Origin: Treponema ruminis
GTDB taxonomy: Bacteria; Spirochaetota; Spirochaetia; Treponematales; Treponemataceae
NCBI GenBank assembly: GCA_017161305.1
Contig: CP031518.1
Location: forward strand, 1,550,001 to 1,614,000
DNA length: 64,000 nucleotides
Reading direction: 5' to 3'
The notes under the pieces were generated by a model. The model was not told the DNA's origin, made no database searches, and worked only from the letters and a program-made list of their open reading frames with translations. Shown here one piece after another: positions 8,783-21,000 of the stretch (position 1 is its first letter; every line of letters starts with the position of its first letter). The position numbers were made by a program, and so were the translations under genes.

Positions 8783-11464
8783 TTATTTCTGCAGCAACTT
8801 AAATACACCGTCTTCAGGATTATATGCAACTCCGAAGTCATCCTTCTCCTGAGGGTAAGTGCCCTTGATGAAGAACTTTTCAAGCAGAGAGATATAATAC
8901 TTTGCGACCTTGTCATTCTGATTGTGCTCAGAAAGCTTCTGGAAGCCGGCCAGTGCCTCGGCGTACTTTTTAGCCTCGAACAGAGCCATAACCTCTTCCC
9001 AGTGATCCATGTATTTAAGGGTAAATTCGCCTGCCTCAGACTTTTCGTCAATCAGCTCGTAGAGGCGGATCGGCGTGTTTACGTTGACTACGCGGACACG
9101 GTCAAGGCTTCGAACGACAAAGCGGTCGCCAAGCATGTTCCGGGTGGCCTCACTGATTAAGATGCCGCCTGTTGAATACTGCTTGTTTACGCCCTCCAGA
9201 CGGGAAGCAAGGTTTACGTTGTTGCCCATCATCGTGTAGTTCTTTTTGTTTTCGCTGCCCATGTAGCCTGCGACCATTTCACCTGAGTTCAAGCCGATTC
9301 GGGTGAAAATCTCGCGCTTGTTTTCGACCATAATCTTAAAGGCCGTATACAGTTCTTCGTCCATGCTTTCCGGTCTTGGATAGCGGACGATGCTGCGGAT
9401 TTCCTCGTTCATGTCGACTTCAGACTTCTTCATCTTGATTGCAGCCGCACATGCTCTTGAAGCATGGTCTGCCATTGGAACAGGAGCACCGACAAGGGCG
9501 ATGATTGCGTCACCTTCGTATTTGTCGACTGTTCCCCTCTCGTTCATGATGATGTCGCTCATTTTGGTGAGGTAGTAGTTCAAGAGGGCTACCAGCTGAC
9601 CGGCAGTCAAAAGCTCAGAGAAGCCGGAGAATTTCTGGATGTCGGTGAACATGGCCGTCATTTCCAGAGTCTGGCCGCCAAGCTTGAATGAATCCGGGTT
9701 GGCAACGATGTCGTTTACGACTTCCTTTGAAAGACACTGGCTGAAAGCGCTTGTGATGAATTTCTTTTCTGAAGAAGTCAAAAGGAAATTGACAACCGTT
9801 GTGATTGCAAATGAGAATACAAGAGTGAACTCAGGAATAACGACACCGATATATTGTTTTGTGATATAGAAATAAGCGAAGAGAACAATGAGGGTGCCGA
9901 GGATTGCAAAAAGACCGAAGAGAATCTGCTTGACCGTACTCTTGATTCGGACGGCGATAAGTGAATAAACAAGGGCCAGAACCGCCGCGATAATGACAGA
10001 AACCCAGGCCGGGCTGTCATCAACAAAGTCCTGTGAAAGAATCTGGTTTGCCATCGTGTAGTGGGCGCCAGGATTCGGGAAAGCCTGCTGATACTGGTTG
10101 AGGCCAAAATCAGTCGTACTCGTGGCGTTGGTTCCGATGATACAGATTGCATTGCTGACACGGAGGGCAACTTCATCGCGTGAAGTCTCAACTTCGTGGA
10201 AAAGCTCGCGCATTTCGGCAAAAGTCTGGTTGATGTAGTCTTCCTCGCCGTATGCTTCAATAAGAAGCTTGTCCTGATTGCTTTCAAGATAAAGCTTTAC
10301 AGTATCATAGTATTTTCCGCGCAGGACAGCATAGTTCTTTCGGGTAAGGCCGTTTTCCGGGTCTTCCGGGTTGGTACAGAGATATTCCTTTATGTGGCGG
10401 GCCTGCTCGTAGTAGCTTACAGGGTCATCGCCTTCCCAGAGGCCGAAAAGACCGGATTCACTCATGCTCATGATGCTTTTGTAAAGGTTGCGGTCAAGAA
10501 GTGAAAGGCGGTAGATGTTCCAGAGGGAAATCGAATTGTACTGATTGTAATTTTTGGCCGGGTACTTGATGATGAGCTTACCTTCTTCGTCACGCGGAAT
10601 CTTTACGTCCTGAAGTGAACCGTCGTCCATCTTGCAGTTTTTGAGGGTGACATAAGAATTTGAGACATGAACTTCCGGGTCACCGAAACGCTTGAGGATT
10701 GGAACCAGGGTAAGCTGACCGTAGTAGTCGCCGTTGTATTTAAGGAGGATTGGCAGGCGGCGCAGATATCCGTCCTTGTCAGGCGGAGCGTTTACGAAGC
10801 CAGCCTTGCCTGCACGAACCATGAAATTGTGGATGGCAGGAATAACGCCCTTGTAGTCATAAGTGAGGGTGTCCCCTTCATCTACGACATTTTTGAGGGA
10901 AATATACTTTGAAAGATAGTCAACCTGCTCCTGATTTTCAAGCTGATAGGCATCTTCAAAAGTGAGAGTGAGATAGGAATCGCCGAAAAACTGAAGGGAA
11001 TTGGCAAGAATTTCGTCAACGTCGCGAACAGTGTCAGCAACGGCCTCATTGACGGCTTCCTGGGCATCGGGAATCGAAATGTCGCCCGAATTGAGGTATG
11101 TGAAAGCCTCGTCAATCTTCCCCGGCAAATCCTCGGCAAGATAAGTTTCGTCTACCTTGCGCTGGCTTTTGTCGAGGAAGCTCAAATCGTATACAACCGC
11201 CTCAGTAGGAAAATCCTTGAGTACATCCATGGAATCGGCATAAACGTCGCGTCCAAAAGGCCAGACGCCAATCTCATTGACGGAATAGTCATCAACATTA
11301 ATCATGATGATGTCACTTCTCTCTTCAAGCGGAGTAAGCGGGCGCTGGAACCAGTCTGCTATCTTTCTGTCCAGGCTGGGAACGAAAACAACAGCGACAA
11401 GAACAATAAGTGCAAAGACAATAATCTCTGACACAGGAACAATAACTTTTAATAACTTTTTCAT
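8783..11464 (-). CDS. CHASE2-domain adenylate cyclase
   Basis: Membrane receptor that makes cAMP. Residues ~8-30 form a membrane segment. A large extracytoplasmic CHASE2 domain spans ~35-480 (DIIMINVDDYSVNEIGVWPFGRD, and near its end IGTNATSTTDFGLNQYQ). Three more membrane segments lie at ~490-565, then a class III cyclase catalytic domain (~600-790). The metal-binding Asp residues fit D608 (MFTDIQKF) and D652 (DKYEGDAI). The adenine-selecting Lys in DKYEGD and the transition-state Asn/Arg in NNVNLASRLEG are present. The Asp usual in the GD-TVN motif is Asn here. A ~90-residue TPR-like tail follows. There is no obvious Shine-Dalgarno, and a hairpin terminator lies just upstream. Confidence 0.93.
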   Translation of the reverse strand: MKKLLKVIVPVSEIIVFALIVLVAVVFVPSLDRKIADWFQRPLTPLEERSDIIMINVDDYSVNEIGVWPFGRDVYADSMDVLKDFPTEAVVYDLSFLDKSQRKVDETYLAEDLPGKIDEAFTYLNSGDISIPDAQEAVNEAVADTVRDVDEILANSLQFFGDSYLTLTFEDAYQLENQEQVDYLSKYISLKNVVDEGDTLTYDYKGVIPAIHNFMVRAGKAGFVNAPPDKDGYLRRLPILLKYNGDYYGQLTLVPILKRFGDPEVHVSNSYVTLKNCKMDDGSLQDVKIPRDEEGKLIIKYPAKNYNQYNSISLWNIYRLSLLDRNLYKSIMSMSESGLFGLWEGDDPVSYYEQARHIKEYLCTNPEDPENGLTRKNYAVLRGKYYDTVKLYLESNQDKLLIEAYGEEDYINQTFAEMRELFHEVETSRDEVALRVSNAICIIGTNATSTTDFGLNQYQQAFPNPGAHYTMANQILSQDFVDDSPAWVSVIIAAVLALVYSLIAVRIKSTVKQILFGLFAILGTLIVLFAYFYITKQYIGVVIPEFTLVFSFAITTVVNFLLTSSEKKFITSAFSQCLSKEVVNDIVANPDSFKLGGQTLEMTAMFTDIQKFSGFSELLTAGQLVALLNYYLTKMSDIIMNERGTVDKYEGDAIIALVGAPVPMADHASRACAAAIKMKKSEVDMNEEIRSIVRYPRPESMDEELYTAFKIMVENKREIFTRIGLNSGEMVAGYMGSENKKNYTMMGNNVNLASRLEGVNKQYSTGGILISEATRNMLGDRFVVRSLDRVRVVNVNTPIRLYELIDEKSEAGEFTLKYMDHWEEVMALFEAKKYAEALAGFQKLSEHNQNDKVAKYYISLLEKFFIKGTYPQEKDDFGVAYNPEDGVFKLLQK

Positions 11465-11488
11465 AATACTTTTAATCTAAATAAAAAA

Positions 11489-11512
11489 AATCCTGCAAGA
11501 ATTTGCAGGATT
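11489..11512 (-). terminator. Intrinsic terminator between FecR-like gene and cyclase gene
   Basis: A 10-bp perfect stem (AATCCTGCAA with its complement, 4-base loop) is followed on the minus strand by a T-run. It ends the FecR-like gene and lies 25 bases before the cyclase start, so cyclase transcription must come from readthrough or from a promoter inside or just after the hairpin. Confidence 0.85.
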
Positions 11513-11531
11513 TCTAACGACTTACGAAAGG

Positions 11532-11945
11532 CTACTCATCCCATTCGAGGTCTTTTTTTGCTTCTGAAGCGCGAGAAGAAGCTGTAGCAACACCGCTCTG
11601 TGAACCTTCTGCCTTTTTAGCAACATTGTTCTTTGAGAGAGTTGCCTTTTTGAGACCGCCTTTTGAGCCAGTTGCAGAAGCGAGGCTCTCGATTGAACCT
11701 TTCTGCATAGCTTTGATTGTTGCAGATGAACTGCCATCTGAAACAACGAGGCTTGAGTTCAAAGCTGTGTTGATGTTTGTGCCAGCAACGAGCTCCTGAC
11801 CGACAGTAACAGCCTTCCATTCACCGTTTGCTTCGTATGTAACTTTGCCAGTTACGCGCTCAACCTTGTAAGAGCCAGCCGCAAACAGAGAAGCAGCAGC
11901 AAAGAATGCTACCATCCCGATAATAAGAGTTTTGATAAGTTTCAT
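11532..11945 (-). CDS. Small secreted FecR-like protein
   Basis: 137 residues. Residues 1-22 form a signal peptide ending ASLFA-A, so the protein is exported. The next ~65 residues follow the FecR-domain pattern: VTGKVTYEANGEWKAVTVGQ, then LVAGTNINTALNSSLVVSDG, then an SSATIKAM strand. The rest is Ser/Ala/Lys-rich with an acidic end. It lacks a membrane segment and is not an anti-sigma regulator of the full-length type. FecR-like domains occur in spirochaete envelope proteins of unknown role. Its place between the giant lipoprotein and a cyclase with a large external sensor makes a periplasmic accessory or ligand role possible, but that is inference. A GGGGGG run precedes the ATG, and it has its own promoter and terminator. 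Confidence 0.75.
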   Translation of the reverse strand: MKLIKTLIIGMVAFFAAASLFAAGSYKVERVTGKVTYEANGEWKAVTVGQELVAGTNINTALNSSLVVSDGSSSATIKAMQKGSIESLASATGSKGGLKKATLSKNNVAKKAEGSQSGVATASSRASEAKKDLEWDE

Positions 11946-12001
11946 AGGAACACCCCCCTAAATTAAAGACACTTTGTGTATCTTATTTTTTCTTAATTAG
12001 A

Positions 12002-12030
12002 ATATTAACGCGTAAAAATGAACTTGTCAA
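12002..12030 (-). promoter_or_regulatory. Promoter of the FecR-like gene
   Basis: On the minus strand TTGACA (12030-12025) is followed after exactly 17 bases by TAATAT (12007-12002). The leader of about 50 bases contains a small ACAC/GTGT inverted repeat and ends with a G-rich ribosome-binding site. The -35 box lies about 30 bases beyond the stop of the giant gene, so this gene can be expressed independently of it. Confidence 0.7.
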
Positions 12031-12057
12031 TTTTTTACACAAAATTTAAGCATTTTT

Positions 12058-15000
12058 TTAGCTTTTTTTCGAGTTTTTTCGCACTTTTTTTGCAAAAATC
12101 CCAGAAATTACGCCAAGCACTGCAAGGAATCCGAAGACGTAAATCATTCTATTACCATGATTTTCAGTCTTTCTAACAGTTGAATCCGTAATCAATTCCT
12201 TACTATTAGAAACGGCATTTTTCTTGCCAGACTTAACCTTTATTATGCCATTCTTAGAAGAAACTTCGTCCGAAGCCTTAGCCTCTGGGCCAGAAGAATC
12301 TTTCATTTTTGCAAGAGCAGAATCAAGCTCAGAAGAAGCCGACTCAAACTCACCGCTCAAGCCAGTCCAAGATTCACCCTGTTTTGGAGAAGCACTTGCA
12401 ATCTCAGCATTTTTCTTAGCGTCTCGTGCCGCTTTCTTTGCAGCCTTTTTAGCCGCCTTTTCTGCAGCCCGGGCAGCCGCCTTTTCAGCCTTAGCTTCTT
12501 TGAGAGCCTCAAGTTCTTCATGTGTCATAGAGCGACCAGAGAAGATTGAAGTGATGCCAGAAGAGACGTTATCGATGAAGCGGGTGAAGATGCTTGTGGC
12601 AGGATCAGCAGGCGTTCCCATTTTAAGACTAAAGTCCATACCATCAGTCTTAGAATGAGCTAATTCAATCTTAACATCACTTGCAAGATTTGGAACAGAC
12701 TCAAACTCGATTACAAGTTTGTCAGCACAAGTTTTCTTGTCTCCAAAATTAATTATATATTTATTGTCATTCTCAATTGCACCTGTTGAAGAAGATATAA
12801 TTGCTGACTCTTTATCACCAAGATAAGCCTTAACAGATGACATTTCCTTGCTTTCACCTTCGTTAAACGAAATTCCATTATTCAAGAAACTGAAATAGTC
12901 AATCATATATGCTGACCACAAGCCTGAAATCGTAAGTTTTGTACCGTCAAGAACATATTCCGGTTTTGGTGAAGGAGTCAAATCACATTCAACAACATCA
13001 TCGTCAAATACAGAGGTAATTTTTACTTTTGAGCCATCAAGGAAATAGAGACCATCCTTGTCAAAATTAATCTCCAACTTCTCCATGATATATCCCTTTG
13101 TAAATACAACCTTGCAAGAATTGTCTAATATAGAAGACGAGGCAGGGGTAATTTTTAAAGGCTTGTCAGGATCTGCAAGATTTGGACAAATGAGTTCACC
13201 ATCAACCTTAATGCCAGAACTTGAAGGCCGAAATTCTGTTATTTCAAGAGACTTAATAGGGAAACTTGAAATAAAGTCAGTAAGAGTCAGTTTTTTAGTT
13301 TCTGCCTTAGATTTAATGCTCAAAGCCGTTGGTTTTTCATACACATGCCACCATGTATCGCGCAAACCACGACCAGTTAAATTTGCAGGATCGCCAAGTG
13401 CATTTGGTTTTGGATTTGCGTTAACATCTGTATTTATGTATTCTGTCTTATTTCCAACTGCATCTTTTACACAAAGCGAACATTCACTTTTTAAACTTTT
13501 AATGTCAGGTAAAGAAACAAAAACATCTTTTTGTCCTTCAGAAGTATCTACAGAAATTTCCTTCCAAATACTTGGATCTCCTAAATCAGTATCAGATCCT
13601 CTTACAAAAGTAGTATAAGCCGTAATTGGGCTTCTATTTGCTTCAAGTGTCACCTTAAGTTTTAGTCCTGATTTATAATATACTAAGTTACCACCAACAG
13701 TAGACACAGATATAACAGAACCTTCGTAGCTCTGATCTCCCGTAACCTGCTTAACAGTCTTTGCAGCCACTTTATCTTCCGTAAGCCAAACTTTGTATCG
13801 GCTTGAGACATTTCCAGCCTTGTCCACGGCGTAGATTCTTGCAGCTTTCGGATTTTCAGTTGACTTTGTAAAATCTAATTCTACAGTTGAATCAATGGCA
13901 GAATATTGTTTGTTTTGATTATATTCAATACAGAATCCATCCAAATCATCATCTGCCGTTGTCTGGCTTGGAGTCAATGAAACAGTATTTACACCAAGAA
14001 GATCCGTATTGTAATAAATCGTTGATGAATATTTGCCCTGAGCATCAGCAGTTGCTGCGCCAAGATGAACACCATTGCCTTCTTTTGTTGTATCATTTAA
14101 TACAATACTTGAAGGAACAGCTGGAGCATCCTTATCAAAGACAAATTTGCTAATCTTTTTAGCTTCAGTGGCATCTCCAACAGTTATATCAACATCAGAA
14201 AGCGGTGTGAGCTTAATGTTTCCAACCTTGTCGATTGCAGCAATATAAATTTCTGACGCATTTTTAGTTACGGAAGAAGGATCTTGACCAAGAGGCAATT
14301 CAAATGTAAGGCTTACATGATCCGGCACATACTGGTATGTATTTATGAAAGTACGATTTTCATCTGTCAACACACCATTTGCTACAAGGCTGTATTTTAC
14401 TTCTGGATCAGGGCCCAAACCAGCCCCCGGAAGTTCTGTATCTCCGCTAATTTTAGAATCTTCCGCAGTTACAGCCTTAATCTTCAAGCCAGCTTTGTTG
14501 AAATAAAGATTGTTGACACTTACTTCAGATTCAGTTTCTGTCACCAAATTTGCAGTTCCATTAGAAGCTTTGACCAATGTAATTTCTGAAACAACAGGGC
14601 CGGTTGTATCACGGATAATAGTAACTTTGTAAGCAGCTGCTGAATAAAGACCTACCTTGTTTACGGCATAAATCTCGTAAGTTTTACTTTCTTTAGTCTT
14701 ATCTACATCAAGGGTGAAAGTTTCATTGCTTGTAGAAACCGTGCCATTAGACGCAGGAGCAAAGCCCTTTATGCCTGTCACGTCTGTTGTGGTGAAAGTC
14801 GGCGTGACGGTAACGCTTTCAACGGAACCGTTGACGTAAATTACTGCGGCTCCATCAACATCAGTTCCCCGCTTAAAGCTTCCGCCTTCGCCAGTAGTTT
14901 CGATTGTTTCTCCAATTCCAGTTACGTCTTTCGCATTCGTGAGTTTTTTGAATTTAACTGTAAGAGCCTCACTATCACTGTTTATGTTACCAACATAGTC

Positions 15001-18000
15001 CACAGTGTGAATTGTTGCAGAGAAAGAACCATCCGTAAGAGAACTTGGAATAGGAATAGTAACCAAAGTCGGATTTGTCGCACTTATAGGCTGAATCGAA
15101 GTAGTAGTAATCGTGCTAGAATTAATCTGATATCCTCTTAATCCAGAAGCAGTTGCATCTTCTGCTGTAAAATTCACATTGAGCTTGATTTCGGTTAGAG
15201 AAGTATCGTTCTTAAAGTAAACTATACTGTTCGTTGAATCCCAGAATGCAACATCTTTTGATGCATCATTAATCACAGGATTTTCCGCAGCATTGTCTGG
15301 CAACGTTGGTGCAGCGACAGTGTTATCCTGAATCATTTGAATCACATAAGCTGATTCAGATACGTTACCCGCCTTATCCACGGCGTAAATTTTTGCATCA
15401 CCCGGAGACAGTTGAATTGTTAATTCTTCATTAACCGTGCCGTCTGTACCAACTCTGTACCCCAAAAGACTAGAATCAGCTGCAGCCAGAGACGGAGTTA
15501 CAGTTATATTAGTATTAGAAACTTTATTATTGTAATAAAGGTCAATATTTTTTTCAGTGGATGTAGAACCTACGCTATACCATCCGTCCTTGAAGGAGTC
15601 GTTTGGAGAGATAGCAACCGAAGTTGGCGGTTCAGGTCTTGTTTCATCACAGATGAATTTGTTTATCGTAACCTCAGAATTTTCGCCAACTGTTATTTTG
15701 ACACTAGAAAGAGGTGTGCGGCTTATATTTCCAAGATAGTCTTTTGCGGCAATGTAAATTGCAGAAGAAAGAGCGTCGTGTTTGCCAAGCAAGAGACTTC
15801 CAGCAGCAAACCAAGTTGTTGGAACTTCGGTATTTGAAGTGGTAATTGCAAATACTTTATTATCTGGAAGACCTGAGCCCATAGTTTTAGTATTTTCATA
15901 TTCTTCAATCAGAACATCATTTTCACCAACACTATTAATAATTGCATTTTTGTCATTGTAATACAAATTATTTGAGCCAGATTCGGCCAACAAATTCGCA
16001 GATTTGCTTGAGTCTATAGAAAGTGTAAGAGATTTTACCTCTGGACCTGTAACATCACGGAAAATTTTCAATGTATATGCAGAAGCAGAATACAGACCTA
16101 TTCCATTTTTAGCATAGATTGTATAAGGCTTACAACCGTCTTTATCAGAAGGCAAATCACTAAGTTCGATTGTATATGTACCGCCAGTGCCTTTTGGAGA
16201 ATAACCACCTGTAGCTGAAAGAGCAAATCCGACAATATCGGTTATGTCATCATACTCGAGTTCAGGGATAATTGTAATCGCGGTTGTTTCGCCATTAACA
16301 TAAATTCTCTGTGCAGATTCAACTTTGATAGTTCCATCAGCAGTAACTTCACCAGTTCCAATTTTTATGCCAGTTACCTTTGGTGCATTTGTAATCTTTA
16401 TGACAGTAAACTCATATGGTTCACTTTCATTACCAAGACCATCAACAGCTTTAATATAAACTTTTTTGCCGTTTGTTGTTATATCCGAAGCGGTTGTTAT
16501 GCTTGTAACATTGATAGGAATTTTTCTTGCAGTAGCACTATAAGAAGAAGCCGGTGTTTCAGAGAATGTTTTAGTCGTTGACCATGAATCAGTACCAATT
16601 TTAATCTTATATCCCTTTATGCCAGCAACATCCTCAGGGAAATTTACGTTTACATAGAAAGTTTTATCTTCACGATCGTCAACAGCTTTACTGTACCAAA
16701 CTTTATTTGCATCGCTGGCTTTGGTTGAAGTGTATGCCAAGCTCTCAGTATTTGGTATAGAAACAGTACTTGGAGCAGCTGCTGTTCCGTCGTAAGTCCA
16801 AGTTGCTTCTGTGCCAGAAGGCAAATAATACTCTTTAGCAGGAACATTTCCAACACTCCAAGTTTCAATAAACAATGAGCCGCTACCAGTAAATTGACTT
16901 TTAGCCCCAGAATTTTCGGCATGTAGCTTACCATCTGAAGTTTTACCATACGCAGCAAATGAGAAAGTTATTGTGCCACCAGTATAAGTAGAACTATCAC
17001 CCCTATCTACTTCCGTAGCTGCAATAGAATATCCAAACCTAGCATTATCCCAATTATCATAAACGCCATACCATCTTATAGGATCACTTGTACCAATTGC
17101 CGTAAGTTTTGTAGAAACAGTTGTATTTTTATTAAAATAATAAACAGATCCATCTTCGCTTGGTACATAGTTACTAACAGAAGTATCATCTTTTGAAATT
17201 GACGGTCTTTCATCGTTTATTTTAATTGTAAGTTTTTTTGCAGAACTTAAATTTCCTGCATAATCTACAGTATAGAAATAAATATAACGAGGATCGGAAT
17301 CAGGCACAGCCAAATTAAAATAGTCTTTCGGAACAATTGTGAAAGTAAATGTATTAGGGGTTGAAGAATTAGTCTCTTTTTTTGTATATTCTGTCCAATC
17401 TGTAGGTACGCTAGTTATTCCAGAATCCGTAGAAATAAAGCAATATTTTGCAACACTAGTTACAGAAGTTTTATTCGCATCTGAAGTCGTAACTTTTATT
17501 GTAAAGCCTTGGAATCCACCATCTTTTTTATAACCATTATATTTATCATAATTTGCATTGTAATTGAAATGAATTGTATCACTAGAAAATTTACCATAGC
17601 TACTAGTCGTCATTTCGAAAGCTGAAACTGTTGGCTTAGTATTATCGATACAATAGACTTTATCAGAAACAGGAATCTCATTATTCTCAACAGACAAATT
17701 GTAAGTTGCTTTATTACCGAGAATATCAATAGCATACAAACAGAAAGAATATCCAGAAGAACCATTACCCCCAAGTTTATAGTTTACATAGCCATCTTCA
17801 TCAGGAGAACCAGGTAATGTCTCATAAGACGAACTACTGTTAACTCCTTTTAGTATATCTTTATATTTTCCACTGCTATTCTTTTCAAGAACACCACAAT
17901 CCTCGTCATAGGCAGCACCTTGAGAATCAGAGCCATCGCTATAGGCCGCAGTCTTTGGAAGTTTGACATAAGCCTGATTAGTACCACTAGACTGATAGAA

Positions 18001-21000
18001 AACCTTGCCTCCATAATAACCTACACCGCCTTGTACTACGGCACGGTGATAGGAATCTTGACCTACGTAACCATCACCACACTTGAACTTAGGGCCTGTT
18101 CGGTCACGCATAACTGCAAGATAAATTGTAGTCGCGTTACCACCTGAGTCTTTGACAGTAATTTCATACAATTTGCCCTTATAGCCAGTAGATGCAGTCT
18201 GATAAGGCGAATCTCCATCACCATCAAGATAAATTGGCATTTTAACTGTATATGTACTATCCGAGGCTTTAGCAGGAACAGCGAAAGGATATTTTTGAGC
18301 TTCAGTTCCTATAATTTTTTCTGTGCCATTTGACGTAATGACATATCTATTGACGGAAATTTCTGTAAGGAGACCACTATAACCTGTTGTATCCGTACCG
18401 TTTTTGTCTCTTACAACGAAAGTTCCCTGAATATATCCGTAAGCAGTACCTGAATTTTTTGCATTTGAGTAAATTGTGTAAGGATTTTCTTTTGTATATC
18501 CTATTTTTTCAGAATTACCAGAAGTTTTAAAGGTTCCACTAAATGAGTCTGTTGCAATAGCTGCATTTTCGGAATCAGGCTCGACATTGCACTCCAAGAG
18601 TTTTTTTGCACTGGCGTCATAAATTTTTCCATCTGTAAAATCCTTTCCTTCCAATGCAGTTGCCAATGCTGGATATTTTTCAGTCAAAGCTTCAATATAT
18701 TGGGCACCAAATTTCATAGTAAGCTCTGGCGGATTGTCGTCAACGCTTGAAGTGATTGTAATTGGTGTTTTGTTTCCTACTTTATCAAATACATAGAATT
18801 TATTACTTGTAATTGAAATAGACTTTTTTGCATTTGAATCGTTGTTTGTAAATTCAAGATAATAACCATTACCATCTTCGCATGAAGCAAGAGAATCTTC
18901 CGCTAAATATTCATCCCAGCTATAACCATACAAGCCAGAACCAGATTCAGTAATATAACTGTGTGGAATATAGACATATACAGTCTCACCGTTCCTAATT
19001 TTATCAGATGCATCCTGAGAGAATGTAATTGCTAGAGAATTTGTAGATTTTGCATCAATACGATACAAGTTCTGATTATCATTTATGTGAAGACCTGTAG
19101 TTTCACTACCAAAATTTACCGTAGGTGCAGTATTATCAACCTGATACTTCGTATTACCCAGGCGAACAGTCTTTACACGGCCAAGCTTGTCGGCAACATG
19201 CAGGTAAATCTCCTTAGCAGAGTTTTCTTTAGCCATTGCATCAAGATTTCCAATTGAAACAGGAACTTTTCCTTCATGCTCGACACTGTTTCCATCAATA
19301 ATCGTCCACTTATCATTAGGTGAATAAATATTACTAATTATACCAGAAATAGATGAAGTTTCTTCTATTTCTGGTAAATGAGAATAATAGTAAGCATAAG
19401 GAGCAAATGAATCTACATCAATATAGAAGAACATACGATACTTATTATATGTATCACTTGAATAATTTGGATAATCATGTTTTGTATTAATACCAGTATC
19501 AGTTTTTGCACTATTTTTATATTTATTAGAACTAACCCATGTTATTCCAGTTGTTGAGTCTACAGATGACCTTCGTCCGTCATTATACGGAACAAGTTTG
19601 GCAATTTCTTCTGCACTTGAGTAGGAATCTGCGTTCACGTCAACCTTTGTTCCATCGCCATGAACGCCAGTGCCGCCCAGCCAGATTTGTGGGGCTTCTT
19701 CGTCAGCAGAGTAAACAAACTTACCGTACCAGTAATCTTTTGCCGCCGCTGTTGAACCGTATTCTGCAGCGTTGACTTTTACATTGAGCTTGCTGATATT
19801 GATGTTTCCAACGCGGTCTTCGGCAACGACATAAATGTAAGGCGTTGTTTCAGAACATTCTTTCGGATATTCAATATTGCTCAAAGTGATTGTGCTGCCC
19901 GAAGGAATTCCGTAGAAATACTTGTTTTTGTTAGCATCTTCTTTTATCCAGCTCATTACGACTTCACGGCTTGGTGTTGTAGCAGAGTTAGAAGGATAAA
20001 GGAAGAGTCTTACTGCCCAGTTATCAGAATCAGCGTTTCCGCTTTCTATTGCTACGGTTTCAGAAGGTTCATTGTTAATTACAAAACTAGCTTTTGCATT
20101 GTCAGAGAAGAAAATCCTATTATCAGTCTTTCCTTTTTCTTTTTCTGATTCGAGCCCTGCCGCATACATAACCTTAAGTACAGCGGATGAAGCAGAAGAA
20201 CCGACCTTCCACATGTGGTCAGGCATCATATAATCGAAATCAAGGCCGTTTGCGCTGAGCTGGTTGTTTTCTGGCACAAATCCATCATCCGTGCCGTTTG
20301 CGTTCTGAGGAATCGTATTGTCACAAATCCAGATATCAGGTTCAGCTTGCAAACCTGCTTCGGTCTTCTGCTTGATTTCGACTGACTTAACGTTACCTAC
20401 ATTATCCTTGAACCACAATCGCATGTTGAGAGGGTTCTTTCCGTCGTTCTTTGGATAGAGCGTGAGTTTAGTTGTTCCGCTTGTGAACGGAATCCACTTG
20501 TTCCAGTTCTGGAGTGCAGTTGTCGGTGCTGCGTATTCGCCTTCAAGTACAGCTGCCGGTGCCTGTGCAGAACCGTTAATTGCGTAATATGCGACGCCAC
20601 TGTTTATCGTGAAGTTCTTTTCTTTGTGATTTGCAAGATTGACTTCGATTGTAACAGGATTTACGCCGTCCTTGCCGCCGTTTCCGTCATTGTAGTATAC
20701 GGCATAACCCGAAACTCCGCTGACTCCATCGACCCCCTCAGACTCTTCACGTGTCAAGGTCTTTGGAACAGAAGTCTTGAAGATGTGATAGTTCTCGCGA
20801 GATTCTTTATATTCCATATTGTTCTGGAGAGAACTGCTTTCATCATCATCATTTACAATCTCAGCCTCGCCGTCTTTTACGACATGGACAGACTTAGTTT
20901 CAGTAGAAATATTTCCGGCTCTATCTTTGAGAACGATTGTATATTCATGGTTGCTTGAAGCATCGAATTTAACGTCAGTAATCTTTGTGAGGATTGCCTT

